From the NCBI GenBank assembly GCA_022837185.1, contig JALHJD010000064.1:2453-23128 (forward strand): a stretch of 20,676 nt of DNA, read 5' to 3'. The notes beneath the pieces are model-generated. The model did no database searches. It was not told the DNA's origin and was given only the letters and a program-made list of their open reading frames with translations. This DNA is from Desulfobacteraceae bacterium (lineage in GTDB: Bacteria > Desulfobacterota > Desulfobulbia > Desulfobulbales > Desulfobulbaceae). Made by a program: the position numbers and the translations under genes. Shown in pieces: positions 1 through 8,296 of the stretch. Numbering within the stretch: the first letter of the stretch is position 1; each line of letters starts with the position of its first letter.

Positions 1-73
1 ATACCAAGTTTTCTCCCTCCTGGGCTGATAGTCACGCCACCAAGATCATCCGCCGTTTTGTACTCTATTGACA

Positions 74-2743
74 ATGAAGCAGACTAACGAACTTGCCGCT
101 GTATTGATGCCGGATGGTTCCATCCAGCTTGAGTGGACCCCTCTTGCCACCGCGGGGCAGAATCAGCACAGTCTCTCAGTGCAAAATGAAATATACGCGC
201 GCTATACCGCCGAACCGGACGCTTGGCTGTTTTCCCTGGCTTTCTGCCCCAAAAACACCCCCCTTCCCCCCTCATTGGCGTTCTGGCGAACATTCTCCAA
301 TCTTTTTATTCATAAACTCAAGCTCACGCCCGACCTGGAGGAACTCCGCTCCAATGCCTCGGTATCCCTCCCGGATGATGAACGCGCCCAACTGCTGCAA
401 ACAGCCCCCCTCATGCCCGGCGGTGAATATCTGACCACCGATGCTCTTACGGCATTGTGGGAGGCTCTTCATGAGACATTTTATCAAAAAATTGACGCAT
501 TCGACGGGACGGTTGCGGATTTTTTCCTGGAGTACAGCCCTGATATCCATCTTGCGGGCCGGATTTATTTCCACCTGGTTGAAAACCGTGAGCATGAATC
601 CCCCTTTGCTTTTCTCGCCACCTATTCGACCAGGTTGAGCAAAGACGGAGAATCCAGGCACCTGCCCCTGAAATACGCCCTGGAAGAATACAGGGACGAC
701 AACGAGAAACTGCTGAAACTGCTGATCACCGTTGATGACGCGGCGCAGAAAAGCGAGCTGATAGCAGGCCTGCGGGACAGTGGCGAACTGTTTTACCCCC
801 TGGCCTGGTCGTCAAAAGAGGCATTTGCCTTTCTGCGGGAAATCCCGATTTACGAAGAAGCCGGCATCCTCTGCCGCATCCCCAACTGGTGGAAGAAAAA
901 GAACGCCGCCATCACCATTCAGGTCAGTATCGGCGAAAAGCCCCCGTCAATGGTCGGCATGGATGCACTGCTTGACTTCACGCCACGGCTGATGCTCGGC
1001 GACATGGAGATATCAGAGGAAGAGGCCCGCAGGCTGCTACAGGAATCCGAGGGCCTGGCTTTTCTCAAAAACAAATGGGTGGCGGTGGATCCGGATAAAT
1101 TGCGTCAGACCCTGGAGGCATTTGAAAAGGCCGGCGCCCTGAACGGGGATGAAGGCATCAGTCTGCTTGATGCCATGCGTTTTTCCATGAATCCCCGTAA
1201 AATGCTGGGTGCCGGGGCCGCGGAGATATCCGGCATTTCCCACGGCGAATGGCTGCACACGGTTTTTTCCCGACTGCAGCGGCCCGAGACAATCGGCAGG
1301 GTTACCCCCGGCAGACCATTCAAAGCCAGACTGCGGCGCTATCAGCAAGATGGCCTGAACTGGCTGTTTTATCTGCACAAGCTGAAACTCGGCGCCTGCC
1401 TTGCGGATGACATGGGCCTGGGCAAAACCGTGCAGGTCCTGGCCTTGCTTGACGTGCTCAAAGCAGAAAGCAAAAAGGCAGCGGCATCCCTTCTGATCAT
1501 CCCGGCATCGCTTCTTGCCAACTGGACCGCCGAAATACAAAAATTTTCTCCGGGACTCGCGTACTTTGTCGCCCATCCCGATTTCCACCGGCCCGGCCGG
1601 GTTCCGGCGCTCTCTGCGGAAGAACTTGACGGAATGGATCTGATCATCACCACCTATGCGCTGTCCCAGCGTTACGAGTGGATCCGGGAGCACACCTGGA
1701 ATTACGTGATCCTCGATGAAGCCCAGGCCATTAAAAACCCGGGCGCCAAACAGACCAGGGCGGTAAAGAACCTTTCCGCCGGCAACCGGATCATCATGAC
1801 CGGCACTCCGGTGGAAAACAGGCTGTCCGATCTCTGGAGCCTGTTCGATTTTATCAATCCCGGACTCCTGGGCAACGCCAGGGAATTCACCGAGTTCACC
1901 AAAAGACTTGCCAATGATCCCAACGGCTACGCGGGACTGCGCCGGGTGGTCAACCCGTTTATTCTCCGGCGGCTGAAGACGGACAAGTCGATCATCTCCG
2001 ATCTTCCTGACAAGGTGGAAATGAAAACCTGGGCCGCCATGAGCAAAAAACAGGCAGTCCTGTACGGCGAGGTCGTATCCGGCATCAGGAAGGCGCTTGA
2101 GCACACGGAAGGCATGCAGCGCCGTGGGCTTATATTATCGGCGCTCATCAAATTCAAGCAACTCTGCAACCACCCGTCGCAGTATCTGGGCCTGGACCAT
2201 TTCGATGAAAAGGAAAGCGGCAAATTCCAAAGACTGCGGGAAATCTGTGAAACCATCGCGGAAAAAAGGGAGCGAGTTCTGGTCTTTACCCAGTTCAAGG
2301 AGATGACCGGTCCCCTTGCCCGGTTTCTGGCAACTATTTTCAATCGGGAAGGCCTGGTCCTGCATGGCAGCGTACCGGTCGGCAAACGAAAAGAGCTGGT
2401 TGAAACATTTCAGGGTCGTGATTACGTGCCTTTTTTTGTCTTGTCCCTCAAAGCGGGTGGGGTCGGTCTCAACTTGACGGCGGCCGGCCATGTCATCCAC
2501 TTTGACCGCTGGTGGAACCCGGCGGTGGAGAACCAGGCCACTGATCGGGCCTTCCGCATCGGCCAGAAAAAAAATGTCATGGTCCATAAATTCCTGACCC
2601 AGGGTACCATTGAGGAAAAAATCGACCAAATGCTTGTCGAGAAAGCAAAACTCTCTGATGAGGTGGTCGCCGCCACCGGTGAAAACTGGCTCACCGAGAT
2701 GAGCAATGAGGAACTGTTCGACCTGTTTACGCTGAACATGTAA
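74..2743 (+). CDS. SNF2-family DEAD/DEAH-box helicase (bacterial SNF2 with SNF2-associated N-terminal domain)
   Basis: About 889 residues. An ATP-dependent double-stranded-DNA translocase of the bacterial SNF2 class, expected in the cytoplasm on DNA or nucleoprotein. The first ~400 residues are the accessory region; the stretch near residues 310-340 (SEEEARRLLQ, KWVAVDP) resembles the SNF2-associated domain DUF3670. The motor follows: Walker A DDMGLGKT near residue 450, Walker B DEAQ near 546, motif III MTGTPVENRL near 576, then the helicase-C lobe with LKAGGVGLNL and QATDRAFRIGQ near 820. All core motifs are intact and the length is normal. I start at the ATG at 74; an in-frame TTG two codons upstream (68) is possible and neither has a clear ribosome site. 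The in-frame stop at 29-31 excludes a much longer protein. The SWIM gene follows after 16 bases, probably in the same operon. The substrate is unknown. Confidence 0.93.
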   Translation: MKQTNELAAVLMPDGSIQLEWTPLATAGQNQHSLSVQNEIYARYTAEPDAWLFSLAFCPKNTPLPPSLAFWRTFSNLFIHKLKLTPDLEELRSNASVSLPDDERAQLLQTAPLMPGGEYLTTDALTALWEALHETFYQKIDAFDGTVADFFLEYSPDIHLAGRIYFHLVENREHESPFAFLATYSTRLSKDGESRHLPLKYALEEYRDDNEKLLKLLITVDDAAQKSELIAGLRDSGELFYPLAWSSKEAFAFLREIPIYEEAGILCRIPNWWKKKNAAITIQVSIGEKPPSMVGMDALLDFTPRLMLGDMEISEEEARRLLQESEGLAFLKNKWVAVDPDKLRQTLEAFEKAGALNGDEGISLLDAMRFSMNPRKMLGAGAAEISGISHGEWLHTVFSRLQRPETIGRVTPGRPFKARLRRYQQDGLNWLFYLHKLKLGACLADDMGLGKTVQVLALLDVLKAESKKAAASLLIIPASLLANWTAEIQKFSPGLAYFVAHPDFHRPGRVPALSAEELDGMDLIITTYALSQRYEWIREHTWNYVILDEAQAIKNPGAKQTRAVKNLSAGNRIIMTGTPVENRLSDLWSLFDFINPGLLGNAREFTEFTKRLANDPNGYAGLRRVVNPFILRRLKTDKSIISDLPDKVEMKTWAAMSKKQAVLYGEVVSGIRKALEHTEGMQRRGLILSALIKFKQLCNHPSQYLGLDHFDEKESGKFQRLREICETIAEKRERVLVFTQFKEMTGPLARFLATIFNREGLVLHGSVPVGKRKELVETFQGRDYVPFFVLSLKAGGVGLNLTAAGHVIHFDRWWNPAVENQATDRAFRIGQKKNVMVHKFLTQGTIEEKIDQMLVEKAKLSDEVVAATGENWLTEMSNEELFDLFTLNM

Positions 2744-2759
2744 GAGGGCGGAGACAACA

Positions 2760-3773
2760 ATGACTTACTGGGGATTTCCAAAATACGTCACGTTGGCCGA
2801 GAAAAAGGCCAAGGCGGAAAAAAAACTTGCGCAGCTCAGAAAAAAGAGGCCGGACATTACGCCGGTCGTTATTGAAGGTAAAACACTGGCCCGTACCTGG
2901 TGGGGCAAGTCCTGGAACAGGAACCTTGAGCGCTATGCCGACTACAGTAACCGCATCGGCCGAGGCAAGAACTATGTTCGCCACGGCGCCGTCCTGGACC
3001 TAAAGATCAAAGGCGGCCTGGTGACTGCCCTGGTCCAGGGAACCAGGGCCAAACCCTATGAGGTGGTTGTTCGTATTGCGCCGGTGAAAAAGGCCAACTG
3101 GGACCATATCAGGAAGCAGTGCCAGGGAGAACTGCGCTCTCTGGCAGACCTTCTGTCCGGTAAATTTCCCAAGGGACTGGGTGACATCTTTCTGTCAGAA
3201 GGCAAGGGATTGTTCCCTACTCCGAAAGAAATCAGTTTCGACTGCTCCTGTCCTGACTGGGCCTCGATGTGCAAGCATGTGGCTGCCACCCTGTACGGCA
3301 TCGGAGCCCGGCTCGATGAAGACCCGCTTCTGTTCTTCACCTTACGGCAGGCTGATACAGAAGAGTTGGTGACGCGGGCTGTTCAGGGAAAAACAGGCGA
3401 TCTGCTGGCCAGGGCGGCCAGGAAGAGCACCAGGGTGATAGACGATGCCGACCTCTCAGGACTTTTCGGCATTGATATGGATATAAAGCCGGATTTTGCT
3501 GCTGCCGCCAAACCCCAAGCGGCCAGGAAGCAACCCCGGAAAACAACGGCCACATCTGCCCCTTCAGCAGAACAAGCCGCCAAGGCAAATCAATCACCAA
3601 CCGCCACCGAACTGATCGAAGAGATCGTCAAGCTGAACCCAAATGGCATCACCGTGGCCATGCTGGAGGAAGCAACCGGTTTTAAACGCACGAAGATTTA
3701 CGCCGTTTCCAGCAGACTCCGGCAGCAGGGACGAATCAGCTATATGGCCCAAGGAGTCTATGGCCCGCCTTGA
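2760..3773 (+). CDS. SWIM zinc-finger protein, partner of the SNF2 helicase
   Basis: 337 residues. The SWIM finger is explicit: Cys162, Cys164, Cys171 and His173 in the arrangement CxC-x6-CxH, within the stretch CSCPDWASMCKH. SWIM fingers are DNA- or protein-binding modules, and in bacteria this protein type is regularly encoded beside a SNF2 helicase. The N-terminal ~150 residues are basic (many Lys/Arg). A linker rich in Ala, Lys and Pro (about 245-285) leads to a C-terminal ~55-residue segment (GITVAMLEEATGFKRTKIYAVSSRLRQ) that reads like a winged helix-turn-helix. The start ATG has a GGAG site about seven bases upstream. It lies 16 bases after the helicase stop, so co-transcription is likely. 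I infer that it targets or regulates the helicase; the sequence does not show the substrate. Confidence 0.88.
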   Translation: MTYWGFPKYVTLAEKKAKAEKKLAQLRKKRPDITPVVIEGKTLARTWWGKSWNRNLERYADYSNRIGRGKNYVRHGAVLDLKIKGGLVTALVQGTRAKPYEVVVRIAPVKKANWDHIRKQCQGELRSLADLLSGKFPKGLGDIFLSEGKGLFPTPKEISFDCSCPDWASMCKHVAATLYGIGARLDEDPLLFFTLRQADTEELVTRAVQGKTGDLLARAARKSTRVIDDADLSGLFGIDMDIKPDFAAAAKPQAARKQPRKTTATSAPSAEQAAKANQSPTATELIEEIVKLNPNGITVAMLEEATGFKRTKIYAVSSRLRQQGRISYMAQGVYGPP

Positions 3774-3815
3774 GAAAAGGACTCAACAAGGATTATCATC
3801 CCATGGGAAGCGTTT

Positions 3816-4013
3816 TCAGCGAGGTGATTTCTTTGACTTTGAAGCCTTATGAGGGCGGATGACGGTATTTACTTTCTTTTCCGTTATTTTGGTTCTGGCT
3901 ATTCGAATTCCTTCAATCGCGGTGGAAGAAGATACAGCAGTCCATATCCACTGCTCACGTTTAACAGGATCAACCAAATAAGGATTTGTTTCTCTGAGGC
4001 TTCTGATAGACAT
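3816..4013 (-). CDS. Small hypothetical protein with a Fic-inhibitor-like motif
   Basis: 65 residues, basic C-terminus (KASKSKKSPR). I do not recognise a named family with certainty. The N-terminal half (SLRETNPYLVDPVKREQW) looks like structured protein sequence rather than a shadow frame. Residues 30-35 (STAIEG) fit the pattern [S/T]xxxE[G/N] used by the inhibitory helix of Fic AMP-transferases and by small class I Fic antitoxins such as VbhA. No Fic domain (HPFxxGNG) is encoded nearby, so an antitoxin role is speculative. It lies on the same strand as, and downstream of, the Xre antitoxin, inside the AT-richer patch and opposite nothing else. No convincing Shine-Dalgarno precedes the ATG at 4013, only a TATAAAAGA-like run. 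It could be an orphan antitoxin, a solitary small protein or a degraded remnant. Confidence 0.5.
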   Translation of the reverse strand: MSIRSLRETNPYLVDPVKREQWIWTAVSSSTAIEGIRIARTKITEKKVNTVIRPHKASKSKKSPR

Positions 4014-4163
4014 AATCTTTTATACCATGACTGAAGAAGGATCAACACTTGTCAGATAACGTATGGATGAACCATGCGGTTCTTATTTTTCAAAAGAAAA
4101 TATCTCCTACCCTGCAACAGGTTGACAGTTTCTCCTCCGACACCCTTTTTTTCCAAATTGAAG

Positions 4164-4439
4164 TCAGGCAACCCGTACTTCAAGTTTTTTACCGAGCGCC
4201 TGGGCAAATTTTTCAAGCGTCGACAATTTGATGTCTTCGGCATGATTTTCAATCCGCGAGATTGCCGATTTTTTTGTATTTAATTTTCCCGCCAGCTGTT
4301 CTTGGGTCAATCCTGCTTCTTCCCGTGCTATTTTCAGTATTACACCAATTTTGAATTGCTCGTAGCCTTCATCAAAATTTCGTGCGAACCCGGGATCATG
4401 CTTTTTACGATTTGAGATATATTTCTTTAATGTTTTCAT
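4164..4439 (-). CDS. Xre/HigA-type antitoxin, helix-turn-helix transcriptional regulator
   Basis: 91 residues. The C-terminal half is a standard Xre helix-turn-helix: the stretch [20 protein letters not shown] followed by the recognition helix [20 protein letters not shown], then [14 protein letters not shown]. The N-terminal ~30 residues ([21 protein letters not shown]) match the leader typical of antitoxins paired with Gp49/HigB-like RelE-superfamily toxins. Such proteins bind and neutralise the toxin and repress their own promoter. The ATG overlaps the stop of the upstream toxin remnant by four bases (ATGA), the usual toxin-first order. A strong AAAGGAGG site lies at 4448-4455, inside the toxin reading frame. 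The gene is full length with no visible lesion, so an antitoxin survives although its toxin is broken. Confidence 0.85.
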   Translation of the reverse strand: MKTLKKYISNRKKHDPGFARNFDEGYEQFKIGVILKIAREEAGLTQEQLAGKLNTKKSAISRIENHAEDIKLSTLEKFAQALGKKLEVRVA

Positions 4440-4561
4440 TTTGATTTCCTCCTTTCGAAATAGTCTCTTTTTCTTTCCTCCGCAGTTTTAATCGCTTGGG
4501 ATGGAACTTTTTGAGTTTTCTTCTGAAAGGCATGATTAAGGAGATCATTGTTAACACGCAT
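4436..4561 (-). pseudogene. C-terminal remnant of a Gp49/HigB-like (RelE/ParE superfamily) toxin
   Basis: The open frame encodes only 41 residues before its stop. It contains NHAFQKKTQKVP followed by [16 protein letters not shown], which is the characteristic C-terminal third of Gp49-like ribosome-dependent mRNA interferases (family pattern hxF.KKTqKtP..Ei..A..R..dy). Intact members are about 100-120 residues; here the N-terminal two thirds are missing. An in-frame TGA lies 12 bases before the first ATG, which itself has no ribosome site. The neighbouring frame upstream (residues reading EQYRTILF and GSNIFLTK before a TAA at 4563-4565) might hold a further degraded piece, but I cannot establish this. 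The frame ends in an ATGA overlap with the antitoxin gene. A functional toxin is not expected from this stub. Confidence 0.7.
4448..4455 (-). promoter_or_regulatory. Strong Shine-Dalgarno for the Xre antitoxin
   Basis: AAAGGAGG on the minus strand, eight bases before the ATG at 4439. It lies inside the last codons of the toxin remnant, so the antitoxin can be translated independently of the broken gene. Confidence 0.7.
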
Positions 4562-4574
4562 GTTACTTTGTCAA
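4546..4574 (-). promoter_or_regulatory. Possible sigma-70 promoter for the orphan antitoxin
   Basis: On the minus strand a perfect TTGACA (4574-4569) is followed after 16 bases by AACAAT (4 of 6 matches to TATAAT). This would start transcription inside the toxin remnant, about 100 bases before the antitoxin ATG. Seen by eye only; in AT-rich sequence chance matches are common. Confidence 0.3.
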
Positions 4575-4614
4575 GAAAATGTTGCTTCCTCTATGTTCGA
4601 AGACCATTTGCATA

Positions 4615-4636
4615 AACAGTATCGTCCGATACTGTT
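4615..4636. promoter_or_regulatory. Perfect 22-base dyad between jetD and the toxin remnant
   Basis: The half-sites AACAGTATCG and CGATACTGTT are exact reverse complements separated by the two bases TC. It lies 122 bases after the jetD stop and 53 bases upstream of the toxin stub. It could be a regulator operator (Xre antitoxins bind such dyads), or as RNA a 9-10 bp hairpin at the end of the jet transcript. There is no proper U-tract behind it, which argues against a classical terminator. Confidence 0.55.
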
Positions 4637-4758
4637 CGAAAAGATCCGAAATATCGGGCCTTTTCATTTTTCTATTCAGATTATCACTCATCCTCCGCAG
4701 CAAAATTTCGTGGTTCGTTACCGATTGGGTGCGATTTCTCCATCCAGTCCACTCAATC

Positions 4759-5604
4759 TCATCCCACCAGCAGCAAAACTTCCTGCTCCAGACCGGCGCC
4801 ACAACGGTCCATCAATTTTACAATACGGCGCACTTCCTGGTCTTCGGTTTTCCTGAGCCGGGCCAGCACCGCGGCATTGCCGGCAAGAAGCTCTCGTTTG
4901 CCATATCGGGCGAAGAGATCCGCCAGGTTTGACGGCAGAAAGAGTTCAGAGCGTCCAGGGCAGGAGGTCTTCAATCGGAGATATTCGTCAAGTCCGACCG
5001 GGTCATAGTCCCCGCAGTGGATGATCCGGGCCTGCTCCATGGCGGGGGAGGAAAGCCAGTCAAGGACCCTGCCGCTCAATCGCCCTTGCGCATACAGTGC
5101 CAGTAGAGCGTTTGTTTCAAGCTTTTCGAAATTCCAGAATACCTCCAGATTCTCGACTATGGCCAGGGTTCCGGCGTAACTCCACTGCCTGACATCAAGG
5201 CGCAGGGCAGCGACCCCGGCCAGTTCCGTCAGGTGGGCGACCGCCAGGACTTCCTCCCCTGCATGGAGCGCGCAGTCTCCAAATCCCCGCAGCAATACCA
5301 CCAGTGGTCCTGATTCCCGGGCCTTCTTCGAATCCCTCAGCTCGGCTACGGCCCTGCTCTTCGGTGCGAGTCCGTCCCCTCTCCCTTCCAGGCCGGAAGG
5401 ATAGAGCCGCTGCACAAACGCCTCAAGAGCTGCCCGGTTTTGTACCACCACCTTTTTCCCGGCCCCGCTCCGCTCCTCCATCAGGACGCCGGTATCAAAA
5501 AGTGACCGCAGGCGAATACGATCCCGGTCAGTCAACCGGCTTGATGCGAGATTGCCCTGCGAGCGCAATAGTCCTATTTTTTCCGCCAGTGCGTCAACCG
5601 CCAT
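4759..5604 (-). CDS. jetD: JetD-like TOPRIM nuclease subunit (DUF2220, Wadjet/MksG type)
   Basis: 281 residues. JetD/MksG is the DNA-cleaving subunit of Wadjet-type SMC systems, with a fold related to topoisomerase VI A. The TOPRIM acidic residues are visible: Glu151 in IVENLEVF and the DxD pair Asp199/Asp201 in IIHCGDYDPVGLDEYL. The N-terminal ~65 residues (LTDRDRIRLRSLFDTGVLMEER) look like a winged helix. The protein is shorter than the ~400-residue type I JetD; I see no long N-terminal DUF3322-like arm. The frame stays open to 5799, but I start at ATG 5604 because it sits just after an AAAGGCGG site and overlaps the jetC stop by 11 bases, whereas the upstream portion is the jetC C-terminus in another frame. 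It is last of four coupled genes. Subtype (II or III) is not assigned. Confidence 0.82.
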   Translation of the reverse strand: MAVDALAEKIGLLRSQGNLASSRLTDRDRIRLRSLFDTGVLMEERSGAGKKVVVQNRAALEAFVQRLYPSGLEGRGDGLAPKSRAVAELRDSKKARESGPLVVLLRGFGDCALHAGEEVLAVAHLTELAGVAALRLDVRQWSYAGTLAIVENLEVFWNFEKLETNALLALYAQGRLSGRVLDWLSSPAMEQARIIHCGDYDPVGLDEYLRLKTSCPGRSELFLPSNLADLFARYGKRELLAGNAAVLARLRKTEDQEVRRIVKLMDRCGAGLEQEVLLLVG

Positions 5605-8296
5605 CGCCGGACCGCCTTTCAATGCGCAATAGAGACGTTTTCGGGTCAAGGAAGATCCGCCCATTGCTTTCTCGTAAAAAATAAAGGGCATCGGCGGCTT
5701 CCATCGCCTCCGGGCTGGCCAGGACCGCCACAAACCCCATTTTACGGGCCTCCTGAACGATGGCGGCCAGATTTTCCCGGTCAAGGCTCGAGGCCTCATC
5801 GAGATAAAACGGAATGGAAACTTCCTTGTCGCCGAGAAGGCCTTTCAACAGAATGAGGTTGATCAACACCTTGATGGTAATGGTCGTCCCGTTGGATTCA
5901 ATGGAATCGAGATGCGGGTAGCGGCGGGACTGCCCGTCCGGACTGGTGACCTCGAAATGCAGGTCGAAAAGGTCACCGAGTTCCACCCGCCGGTGCTGCT
6001 TGAGCAATTCGCCCAACTGGTTCTGCGCCTCGCTGACGGCATTGCTCTCGAAGAACAGGGGCATGGCATCCACCCCGACCACCGTTTTGATCCTTCGGGT
6101 CCATTCGGCATGTTCCCGCAGTATCAGCCGCAACCGCGACAGATTGGAGATGGACACGCGGCCCAGGCGGCGATTGAGTTCGTCAATGCGCGAGGTCAGA
6201 GTCTGCAAATCGCGATTCAGTCCCTTGAATGCGCTCTGCAGGCCGGCTGCCAGGCTCTTCCAGAGTTCCTGCACGGCTTTTTCCCGCTCGTCCAGGGCCT
6301 CAACCTCGGCCTGGAGATTGGCAAGCGTATCAGCCTGGTCATCCCCCAGATATCTGCCGTAGGTGCGCTGTTCAATCCGCCGAAACTCCTTGTCAAACTG
6401 ACGGGCAATCTCCGCATGCTCGCCATGCTTCCGCTCATAGAGCTCCAACAGGGCATCCAGATCCTGACTCTCCGCGGTATAGGGTTCAATCGGCCAGGAC
6501 GGATCAGGTCCGGAGAGTTTGCGCAGTCTTCTCAGTACATTCTCCCGGCTCGACTCCAACTTGCGCCCACGTTCTTCGAGACCCCGCTTTTCCTCGGTTA
6601 TCACCAGACGTCGGCCGCCCAGGTCAGTCAGCTGCTTCTCCAACTGTTCCTTTCTTTTCTCAATGACGTTCTTTTCCCTGGTTCGCTGCAAAATGGCCGG
6701 CATCCGCTCCTGATACTCCTGATACCGCCGCAGCCGGTCGCTGATTCGATCGCATTCCTGTCGCAGCTGCTTTTTTTCACGTCTGATCTGCTCGCCATTG
6801 ACCGCTGCCGCCAAAATCCGCAGCTCTCTCTGGAGAAGCTCCTCCTGCTCGGCAATACGCTGCTCCAGGGTTACGTCATCACGATAGGCCGCCAGGTCAG
6901 GTGGATTGAAACCTGCAAGCAGCACCCGCACCAGATCGTCTTCGTAGGCACCATCCCGAATCCGGGCGGTAAACCGATCAAGGGCTTCGGCAAATGTTCC
7001 TTCATCTTTGATGACGAAACCCTCTCCGTGCGAAAGGCCCAGAATTTCAGGATTGAACAGCCTGAACATCTGATCCGCATCCGCTTCGGACAGCATGGGC
7101 AGCAGTTTTGCCGCGAAATTTCGGGAAAACTGGTCGCGTATGCGCCGCATTCCGGCCAGTTCTCGTTCCACTTTTTCCACCCGCCTCCGTGCCGGTTCAA
7201 CGGACACATCCGCTGCCTGGCCAAGAGAGGCGCCTAACCGATCAATCTTCTGCTCCAGCTCGTTTTTCCGGCTCTTTTCAAAATCAACCAGGAAATCCCG
7301 AAATACTGCCCTGTCCTGCTCGTGACGTTCAAGCTCCCCGTTGATTTTGCCAAGCTCCTGCAGCAGGCTGTCCCTCTCGTCCCTGCACTTTTCCTCCTCC
7401 TCGGCAAGACGACCGCCCTCTTCACCCAGGCGGGCAAGACGATCTGCAATCTTTTGTCTGCTCCGCATCAGTTCCGACTCGGTTCGGCCATATTCGGCCC
7501 GTACCGCCTCCCAAAGCCCGGGAAGCAGGCGCTGCAGGTCATCACGTCCGGCGGCAAGCTCCAGGACCAGTCGGACATCCTCGACAATGGCCCGCAGTTC
7601 ATGCAATCCTTCGGCCTCTTCGCAAACCTTGCGGTACTGGCTTGAATAACCCGTTTCCAGGTCAATGGCACCCTGCTGGAAGTCGCCCCGGTGAATTTCG
7701 AGCAGAAACTGCTTGAGTTCGTCCTGGCGCAAATGGGCCAGGCGGAGCAGATTGCCGAAGACCGCCCGGAAACGTTCGTAATGATCCCGCTGGCGAATCG
7801 GCACGAGTCCCAGGTTCACTCCCCGGTTGTCTCCGATGCCGGTGAGGGCGGCCCGCAGGTGGCGCGGTTCAAGCAGGCGAAAGTCCCTGGCGGCCAGACG
7901 GGCGCGCACCTCCTCCGGATTCCGGACGCGGCGCTCTTCGTCGAGAAAGTCATCCGGATCGTATTGCCCCTGGTAGGCAAAACGTTGAAACTCGTAGCCG
8001 CGTATGGGACCGAGCCCCTGCACGCCGATAACGTGAAAGCCGCCCGGGGTCAGGCACTCGAAGAGAAGGTAGCTGTTCTGATCGGGAAAGTAATATTTCC
8101 TGGTTTCGGCCATCTCCCGGGAAAAGTGCATGCTGCGCTGGTCGTCGATGTAGAGGAACTGCAGCACGGCAATCAGCGAGGTCTTGCCGATGTTATTGGG
8201 GCCGACCAGGTGCAGGGGATTGATCAGTTCCACCTCGCCATAGTCATATTTCCCCGCGCGCAGCAGAACCAGACGCGCCGGACCAACGATGTTCAT
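5594..8296 (-). CDS. jetC: JetC-like SMC/MukB-type ATPase of a Wadjet system
   Basis: 900 residues. The SMC-like motor that would dimerise and extrude DNA loops. Walker A is at residues 32-40 (GPNNIGKTS). Long charged heptad-rich coiled coils occupy roughly 215-380 and 480-760, separated by a non-coiled block (about 385-480, containing MLSEADADQMFRLFNPEI) that I take as the hinge. The C-terminal head has Walker B ending in Asp833-Glu834 (IPFYLDE) and a D-loop SSLD. The signature at 801-805 reads SNGTT rather than the usual S-G-G-E, and the switch position reads LASPE with no histidine. It is shorter than MukB (~1480) and type I JetC (~1100). The start ATG overlaps the stop of the preceding gene by four bases. 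Alternatives are MksB or another MukB-like protein, but the gene set favours JetABCD. Confidence 0.87.
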   Translation of the reverse strand: MNIVGPARLVLLRAGKYDYGEVELINPLHLVGPNNIGKTSLIAVLQFLYIDDQRSMHFSREMAETRKYYFPDQNSYLLFECLTPGGFHVIGVQGLGPIRGYEFQRFAYQGQYDPDDFLDEERRVRNPEEVRARLAARDFRLLEPRHLRAALTGIGDNRGVNLGLVPIRQRDHYERFRAVFGNLLRLAHLRQDELKQFLLEIHRGDFQQGAIDLETGYSSQYRKVCEEAEGLHELRAIVEDVRLVLELAAGRDDLQRLLPGLWEAVRAEYGRTESELMRSRQKIADRLARLGEEGGRLAEEEEKCRDERDSLLQELGKINGELERHEQDRAVFRDFLVDFEKSRKNELEQKIDRLGASLGQAADVSVEPARRRVEKVERELAGMRRIRDQFSRNFAAKLLPMLSEADADQMFRLFNPEILGLSHGEGFVIKDEGTFAEALDRFTARIRDGAYEDDLVRVLLAGFNPPDLAAYRDDVTLEQRIAEQEELLQRELRILAAAVNGEQIRREKKQLRQECDRISDRLRRYQEYQERMPAILQRTREKNVIEKRKEQLEKQLTDLGGRRLVITEEKRGLEERGRKLESSRENVLRRLRKLSGPDPSWPIEPYTAESQDLDALLELYERKHGEHAEIARQFDKEFRRIEQRTYGRYLGDDQADTLANLQAEVEALDEREKAVQELWKSLAAGLQSAFKGLNRDLQTLTSRIDELNRRLGRVSISNLSRLRLILREHAEWTRRIKTVVGVDAMPLFFESNAVSEAQNQLGELLKQHRRVELGDLFDLHFEVTSPDGQSRRYPHLDSIESNGTTITIKVLINLILLKGLLGDKEVSIPFYLDEASSLDRENLAAIVQEARKMGFVAVLASPEAMEAADALYFLRESNGRIFLDPKTSLLRIERRSGDGG

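Noticed and set aside
1037..2104. 355-codon minus-strand frame inside the SNF2 gene
   Set aside because: It lies opposite the conserved helicase motifs and its translation shows no domain or ribosome site.
4563..4802. 79-codon minus-strand frame across the jetD end and the gap before the toxin stub
   Set aside because: Its first part is shadow of jetD. The later part (EQYRTILF, GSNIFLTK) hints weakly at a toxin piece, but the spacing to the KKTQK motif is too long and no GLWELR-like segment is present, so I do not call it.
5605..5799. 65-codon N-terminal extension of JetD
   Set aside because: It is the jetC C-terminus read in another frame; the ATG at 5604 has a ribosome site and typical overlap spacing.
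5912..7237. Long plus-strand open frame (441 codons) inside the SMC gene
   Set aside because: It is antisense to the coiled-coil part of jetC, has no recognisable domain, and reflects the GC-rich codon pattern of the real gene.
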